Of a stretch of DNA of 26,168 bases, positions 22,278 through 26,168 are shown one piece after another. Under the pieces are notes generated by a model. That model was not told the origin of the DNA and searched no databases. It saw only the letters and a program-made list of their open reading frames with translations. Positions within the stretch are counted from its first letter, which is position 1, and each line of letters opens with the position of its first letter. The DNA lies in assembly GCA_937923795.1 (NCBI GenBank), contig CALDWI010000033.1:1-26168 (forward strand), given 5' to 3'. The position numbers and the translations under genes were made by a program. This DNA is from an uncultured Collinsella sp. GTDB lineage: Bacteria; Actinomycetota; Coriobacteriia; Coriobacteriales; Coriobacteriaceae.

Positions 22278-23393
22278 ATGAAGATGCTCGATTACGTTCA
22301 GCTTGCCCATGTGCGTATGGGGGAGAACCTCGAGCGTTCGTCTGAGCTGGTAGCGCAGCTCGTTGATATTTTCCAGTCCGGTTCTTTTAACGCACTGCGC
22401 ATCGTTGCTTCGGGTTCGTCGCGCCATGCCGCCGATTGCGCCCGCGATTACCTGCAAGATGCGCTGCAGATGCAGGTGTCCGTTGTGACGCCCGAGGCCT
22501 TCGTCGATTTTGAACACACCTATCCGCAGCATGCGCTCAACATCGCCGTCTCGCAGAGTGGCTATTCGACCAATACGATTGCGGCGCTCGATTACATGCG
22601 CGCACACGATATGGCTGCAGTTGCGCTCACGGCAAACGTCGAGGCACCCATCAAGGAACACGCTGACATCGTTCTTGACTACGGTGTGGGCGTCGAGTCG
22701 GTGGACTTTGTAACTCTGGGCGTCGAGGTTCTCGTTGAGTATCTGGTGCTCTTTGGTATTTACGGCGGTCAGGCGCGCGGAACGGTTGACGCCAAAGGCG
22801 TTGCCCAGCGTCTTGACGACCTGCGCGAAGCTATCCAGGCCAATGCCGTGATGTGCAAGACCGCCGAGGAATATGTCCAAGACCACATGCTCGAGCTTTC
22901 TGAGCACATGCCCGCCATGGTCGTCGGCAACGGCCCCAACTACGGCGTTGCCGAGGAGGCGGCGCTCAAGCTGAGCGAGACCATCAAGATTCCTGCCATG
23001 CATCACGAGGGCGAGGAGTTCGTTCACGGTCCCGAGATGCAGATCGTTCCGGGCTATTTGGTGTTTATCGTTGACGATCCGCAGGGGTCGGAGCGTCTTG
23101 CGAATATCGCCGATGCGCTATCGAACGTTACGACAAAAACGGTGCTGCTCACGGCCCATCCCAGGGGTAGGGCTCACGAGGTTGCGGTGCCTCAGGTGGC
23201 TCCGCTGCTCAGCGCAATTCCCAATCTTGTGTTCTTCCAGACGATTGCGGCAATGATCGCCGAGCGTCTGAAGTCATGGGACGTGCACCCGTATCTCGAT
23301 GCCGTCTCCAAGCAAATGGAGGTCAAGGCAGAGGGCTACGAAGAGTCAGTCAATGCGCTTAAGGCCAAAGCGGCCGAGTGTTACGGAATGTAA
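22278..23393 (+). CDS. Double-SIS-domain sugar-phosphate deglycase/isomerase, GfrE-like
   Basis: The 371-residue protein resembles the isomerase half of glucosamine-6-phosphate synthase: two SIS domains at about residues 25-165 and 195-345. The phosphate-binding segments are ASGSSRHAA and SQSGYSTNT. A Glu234/His250 pair (KLSETIK and FVHGPE) has the same 16-residue spacing as the catalytic Glu/His of GlmS and of the FraB/FrlB deglycases. With an FrlB-like gene and a mannose-type PTS following, the best parallel is GfrE of Salmonella, which cleaves glucoselysine-6-phosphate into glucose-6-phosphate and lysine. A glucosamine-type substrate remains possible. ATG 22278 follows GAGGTGAG. It is the first gene of the operon, 193 bp after the regulators. 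Confidence 0.82.
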   Translation: MKMLDYVQLAHVRMGENLERSSELVAQLVDIFQSGSFNALRIVASGSSRHAADCARDYLQDALQMQVSVVTPEAFVDFEHTYPQHALNIAVSQSGYSTNTIAALDYMRAHDMAAVALTANVEAPIKEHADIVLDYGVGVESVDFVTLGVEVLVEYLVLFGIYGGQARGTVDAKGVAQRLDDLREAIQANAVMCKTAEEYVQDHMLELSEHMPAMVVGNGPNYGVAEEAALKLSETIKIPAMHHEGEEFVHGPEMQIVPGYLVFIVDDPQGSERLANIADALSNVTTKTVLLTAHPRGRAHEVAVPQVAPLLSAIPNLVFFQTIAAMIAERLKSWDVHPYLDAVSKQMEVKAEGYEESVNALKAKAAECYGM

Positions 23394-23453
23394 GCGGGTT
23401 TTGATGCCCGTTGGCATGGGGGATGTGGAAACAACCCCAGAAAGGAGAGACAA

Positions 23454-24515
23454 ATGAAGGAAACCGAGAAGATCGAGATCATGCATTTCGACCAGGAGGG
23501 CTACCTCGAGGACGGCAAGGCGCTCTACGAGACCGGCAAGAAGATGACCGCGCTCGCCGACAAGGTCGCCGACGAGGGCTACGACGCCGTGTTCCTGATG
23601 GGCGTCGGCGGCACCTGGGACGAGCTCATGCAGCTCGAGTACCTCATGAACAAGTTCGGCGACCGCGACCTCGAGGTCTACCTGATCCACGCCGCCGAGT
23701 GGAACGCCATGGGCCACAAGCGCATGACCGAGAAGTCCGTCGTGCTCACCGCCTCCGAGTCCGGCACCACCCCCGAGGTCCTCGAGGCCGTCAAGAAGAT
23801 GAAGGACATGGGCGTGCGCGTCTACGCCATGACCAAGCCCGAGGGCCCCATCGGCCAGGCTGTGGGTGCCGAGAACTGCGTCGCCATGGCTTCTGACCAT
23901 GGTTCGGGCGGCTGCGAGAAGGGCTACTACCTCGCCGACTGCTTCGGCCTGCGCCTGCTCAACCGCCGTGGCTGCTTCCCCAAGTTTGATCTGTTTATCG
24001 AGCAGACCAAGGACATCTGGAAGGACATGCTCGACATCCGCAAGCGCTTCGAGCCGCGCGCCGAGGAGCTCGCCAAGAAGTACGCCCTGGCCCCCTACAC
24101 CATGTTCATCGGCTCCGGCGCCCTGTGGGGCGAGACCATCCTGTTCTCGATGTGCATCCTGGAGGAGATGCAGTGGAAGCGCACCCGCTACATCACCTCG
24201 GCCGACTTCTTCCACGGCACGCTCGAGCTCGTGGAGCCCGGCGTCCCCGTGTTCCTGTTCATGGGCGAGGACGAGAACCGCAAGCTCGACGAGCGCGTCC
24301 GCGCCTTCCTGACCCGCGGCGTGACCGGCGACACCGACATCAACATCATCGACACCGCCGAGTTCGCGATCCCCGGCCTTGACGACGAGTTCCGCGTCAT
24401 CGTCTCCCCGTGGATTTTGACGGTGCTTGTGACCGACCGCCTGGCTCGCTACTACGAGACGGTCACCAAGCACAACCTCAAGTATCGTCGCTACTATCAC
24501 CAGTTCGACTACTAA
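23454..24515 (+). CDS. frlB: Fructoselysine 6-phosphate deglycase-like SIS protein (FrlB/GfrF family)
   Basis: The 353-residue enzyme would split fructoselysine-6-phosphate into glucose-6-phosphate and lysine. The C-terminal third follows E. coli FrlB closely as I recall it (HGTLELVEPGVPVFLFMG, RRYYHQFDY near the end). Glu238 and His254 occupy the positions of the catalytic Glu/His pair with the same 16-residue spacing as in FraB and FrlB. SIS phosphate-binding motifs are MGVGGTWDE and TASESGTTPE. AAAGGAGAG lies before ATG 23454, 60 bp after the first deglycase. Codon use is extreme, almost entirely C/G-ending, unlike the mixed usage of the preceding gene, which suggests very high expression or a separate origin. 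Another glycated amino acid, such as fructose-asparagine, is possible as substrate. Confidence 0.87.
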   Translation: MKETEKIEIMHFDQEGYLEDGKALYETGKKMTALADKVADEGYDAVFLMGVGGTWDELMQLEYLMNKFGDRDLEVYLIHAAEWNAMGHKRMTEKSVVLTASESGTTPEVLEAVKKMKDMGVRVYAMTKPEGPIGQAVGAENCVAMASDHGSGGCEKGYYLADCFGLRLLNRRGCFPKFDLFIEQTKDIWKDMLDIRKRFEPRAEELAKKYALAPYTMFIGSGALWGETILFSMCILEEMQWKRTRYITSADFFHGTLELVEPGVPVFLFMGEDENRKLDERVRAFLTRGVTGDTDINIIDTAEFAIPGLDDEFRVIVSPWILTVLVTDRLARYYETVTKHNLKYRRYYHQFDY

Positions 24516-24561
24516 AGAAAACGGGTGCGGGAACGTGCCGGGCTATTGAGAGGAACACAGA

Positions 24562-24981
24562 ATGAGACAGTACATCATCGCCAGCCATGCGCACTTCGCT
24601 ACCGGCATCAAGGAGAGCGTCGAACTGCTCTCGGGCGCTCGCGACAACGTCCACGATCTTTCGATGTTCGTCGATGGCCGCATGGACGTGGCCGAGGAGG
24701 CCCAAAAACTGCTGGCAGGCATGTCTGCTGACGATGATGTCGTTGTCTGCACCGACCTCTTTGGCGGCAGCGTCAACAACGAGTTCACCAAGATCGTCCA
24801 GACGCGTCCCCGCACGTACCTCGTTACCAACATGAACCTTCCTCTCCTCATCCAGCTGCTGTTCTCTGACGAGTCGGCGCCGGTTGAGGAGACGATTCGC
24901 GCCATCGTCGCTGCGGACGATACGCGCGTGAAGTTTGTCAACGATCTTTTGGTCGATGACGACGAGGAAGAAGAGTTCTAA
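24562..24981 (+). CDS. PTS mannose-family EIIA component
   Basis: The 139-residue cytoplasmic protein carries phosphate from HPr to EIIB. The fold matches the EIIA-Man family: YIIASHAHFATG near the N-terminus, where His9 aligns with the phosphorylated His10 of E. coli ManX, and CTDLFGGSVNN in the middle. The C-terminus ends in a run of acidic residues (DDDEEEEF). GAGAGGAA precedes ATG 24562. It is a stand-alone EIIA, not fused to EIIB, as in the gfr, lev and many gut mannose-class systems. It lies 46 bp after the FrlB-like gene in the same operon. Confidence 0.92.
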   Translation: MRQYIIASHAHFATGIKESVELLSGARDNVHDLSMFVDGRMDVAEEAQKLLAGMSADDDVVVCTDLFGGSVNNEFTKIVQTRPRTYLVTNMNLPLLIQLLFSDESAPVEETIRAIVAADDTRVKFVNDLLVDDDEEEEF

Positions 24982-25038
24982 TCCGCAGCACCTACTGACA
25001 CGCCGTAAGACGGCACAAGACCTTTGGGGGGTCACATT

Positions 25039-25521
25039 ATGATTCAGCTACTTCGCGTTGACCATCGCCTGCTTCATGGCCAGGTTGCAGTTTCCTGGGT
25101 TCAGGGCCTTGGCTCCAACTGCATCTTCTGCGTGGGCGATAAGGTCGCTAACGACCCGGTGTGGAAGACGACGCTCAAGATGGGCAAGCCTGCCGGCTGC
25201 AAGCTCGTCATCAAAGATATGGAGCATGCAATCGAAGCTATCAACTCGGGCGTGACTGACAAGTACAAGATGATCATCTGTGTCGCCACTATTGCTGAGG
25301 CAAAGCAGCTTGTTGAGGGCTGCCCGCAGATCAAGTCGGTCAACCTGGGCAACACCAAGCCCAAGGACGAGAAGCGTCCCGATGCTCGTCAGGTCTCTCG
25401 TCAGATCTTCCTGACCGCGGCCGAGGAAGCCGATGTGCGCGAGATGCTGGATCGTGGCGTTGAGGTCGAGATTCGACCCCTGGCCGATGACCCCAAGGTT
25501 GACTGCGCCAGCGTGCTCTAG
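25039..25521 (+). CDS. PTS mannose-family EIIB component
   Basis: The 160-residue protein passes phosphate to the sugar during transport. The N-terminus LLRVDHRLLHGQVAVSW is the family signature, and His13 in LLHGQV is the expected phosphorylated residue. The rest follows the sorbose/mannose EIIB pattern (VNLGN, RQIFLTAAEEADVREM). ATG 25039 is preferred over the in-frame TTG at 25024 because that TTG is part of the G-rich ribosome-binding region (TTTGGGGGGTC). Fifty-seven bases separate it from the EIIA gene, with only a weak short repeat between. Confidence 0.92.
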   Translation: MIQLLRVDHRLLHGQVAVSWVQGLGSNCIFCVGDKVANDPVWKTTLKMGKPAGCKLVIKDMEHAIEAINSGVTDKYKMIICVATIAEAKQLVEGCPQIKSVNLGNTKPKDEKRPDARQVSRQIFLTAAEEADVREMLDRGVEVEIRPLADDPKVDCASVL

Positions 25522-25579
25522 GCGTTCAATTTCGAAGAGTCTGAGCTCTTCGTAGTGTCCTATTAGGAAAGGGGGATAT

Positions 25580-26168
25580 ATGCTTACCCAAGCAATCCTC
25601 ATCGGACTTATCGCCGCATTTGGTAAGTTCGACTGCCAGCTCGGTACGCTCTACGCGTTCCGCCCCATCGTCCTGTGCCCGCTCGTGGGCCTGGTGCTGG
25701 GGGACCTGCAGTCCGGCCTCGCGATCGGTGCGAGTCTGGAGCTGCTGTTCATGGGCTCGATCTCCATCGGCGCCTACGTGCCGCCTGATGAGACGATCGG
25801 CGGCGTGCTCGCCTGCGCCTTCGCTATCCAGCTGGGCCAGAGCACCGAGGCAGCCATTGCGCTTGCCATGCCCATCGCCACGCTGTGCCTTGCCATCAAG
25901 AACATCCTCAACGCCGCCCTGCCGATCCTGGTTGACCGCGCTGATGTCTTCTCCGGCCAGGGCAACCTTAAGGGTGTCTATGCGATGCACTTCCTGATCG
26001 GTGCCACCGGTATCATCATGGCGTTCCTGCTGTGCTCGCTGTCGTTCTATCTGGGTGCTGACGCTATCCAGGGCGTGCTCGACTTTATCCCCGCCTTTGT
26101 CCTTGCTGGCTTTGGCGTTGCCGCCAACATCCTGCCTGCCATGGGCTTCGCCATGCTCGGCCGCCTGG
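25580..26168 (+). CDS. PTS mannose-family EIIC component, cut by the window end
   Basis: The first 196 residues of a membrane EIIC are visible. Alternating hydrophobic segments and the typical motif GLVLGDLQSGLAIGASLELLFMGSISIGAYVPPD identify the mannose/sorbose EIIC family. It would form the translocation channel with EIID, which should lie just past the right edge. GGGGGAT precedes ATG 25580. The reading frame is open to the last base. Substrate specificity (fructoselysine or glucoselysine suggested) comes from operon context only. Confidence 0.92.
   Translation, partial: MLTQAILIGLIAAFGKFDCQLGTLYAFRPIVLCPLVGLVLGDLQSGLAIGASLELLFMGSISIGAYVPPDETIGGVLACAFAIQLGQSTEAAIALAMPIATLCLAIKNILNAALPILVDRADVFSGQGNLKGVYAMHFLIGATGIIMAFLLCSLSFYLGADAIQGVLDFIPAFVLAGFGVAANILPAMGFAMLGRL

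Overview
The window looks like a high-GC Gram-positive gut actinomycete of the class Coriobacteriia, most likely Collinsella or a close relative. This is inferred from the strong G/C-ending codon bias, a CwlM-like protein of actinobacterial type, intergenic inverted repeats, and carbohydrate genes split between PTS and ABC import. No rRNA or taxonomic marker is present, so the genus is a judgement and not a proof.

Layout. Positions 1-1066 hold a minus-strand tRNA-Gln(UUG) with its terminator and a CwlM-like peptidoglycan-binding protein whose amidase half has decayed. Positions 1205-4796 (minus) hold a polyprenyl diphosphate synthase and an unusual PTS protein: a maltose-type EIIC-EIIB permease fused to a Cof-type HAD phosphatase. 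Divergent from it, at 5024, is a TreR-like GntR/HutC regulator. Positions 6050-10414 (plus) encode a complete oligosaccharide ABC importer (Tat-type lipoprotein, two permeases, ATPase). Positions 10790-14692 (minus) carry alpha-glucan phosphorylase and 4-alpha-glucanotransferase (malQ), followed by galE (14913-15974). Positions 16241-17446 (plus) encode a secreted coiled-coil/CHAP-type cell-wall hydrolase. murB (minus) and a LacI-family regulator (plus) are divergent around 18.7 kb, followed by a small unknown gene. From 20619 to the right edge two overlapping GntR/HutC regulators precede two SIS-domain deglycases and a mannose-family PTS (EIIA, EIIB, and an EIIC cut by the window edge).

How the genes work together. 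The first 15 kb reads as an alpha-glucan module. The PTS fusion and the ABC importer would bring in maltose or maltodextrin-like sugars, MalQ would redistribute glucosyl chains, and the phosphorylase would release glucose-1-phosphate. Near-palindromic sites of the form TTGTTTAAACAA lie in front of the PTS gene, the TreR-like gene, the ABC operon and malQ, suggesting one shared regulon. The right-hand operon matches the logic of fructoselysine/glucoselysine (Amadori product) use: the PTS phosphorylates the glycated amino acid on entry and the deglycases split it into glucose-6-phosphate and lysine.

The most notable observations are the PTS-phosphatase fusion, the shared operator family, the decayed CwlM amidase domain, the gfr-like operon behind paired GntR regulators, and several large intergenic inverted repeats: a 33-bp perfect pair around 70 bp, and two tandem hairpins that each have a 25-nt loop.
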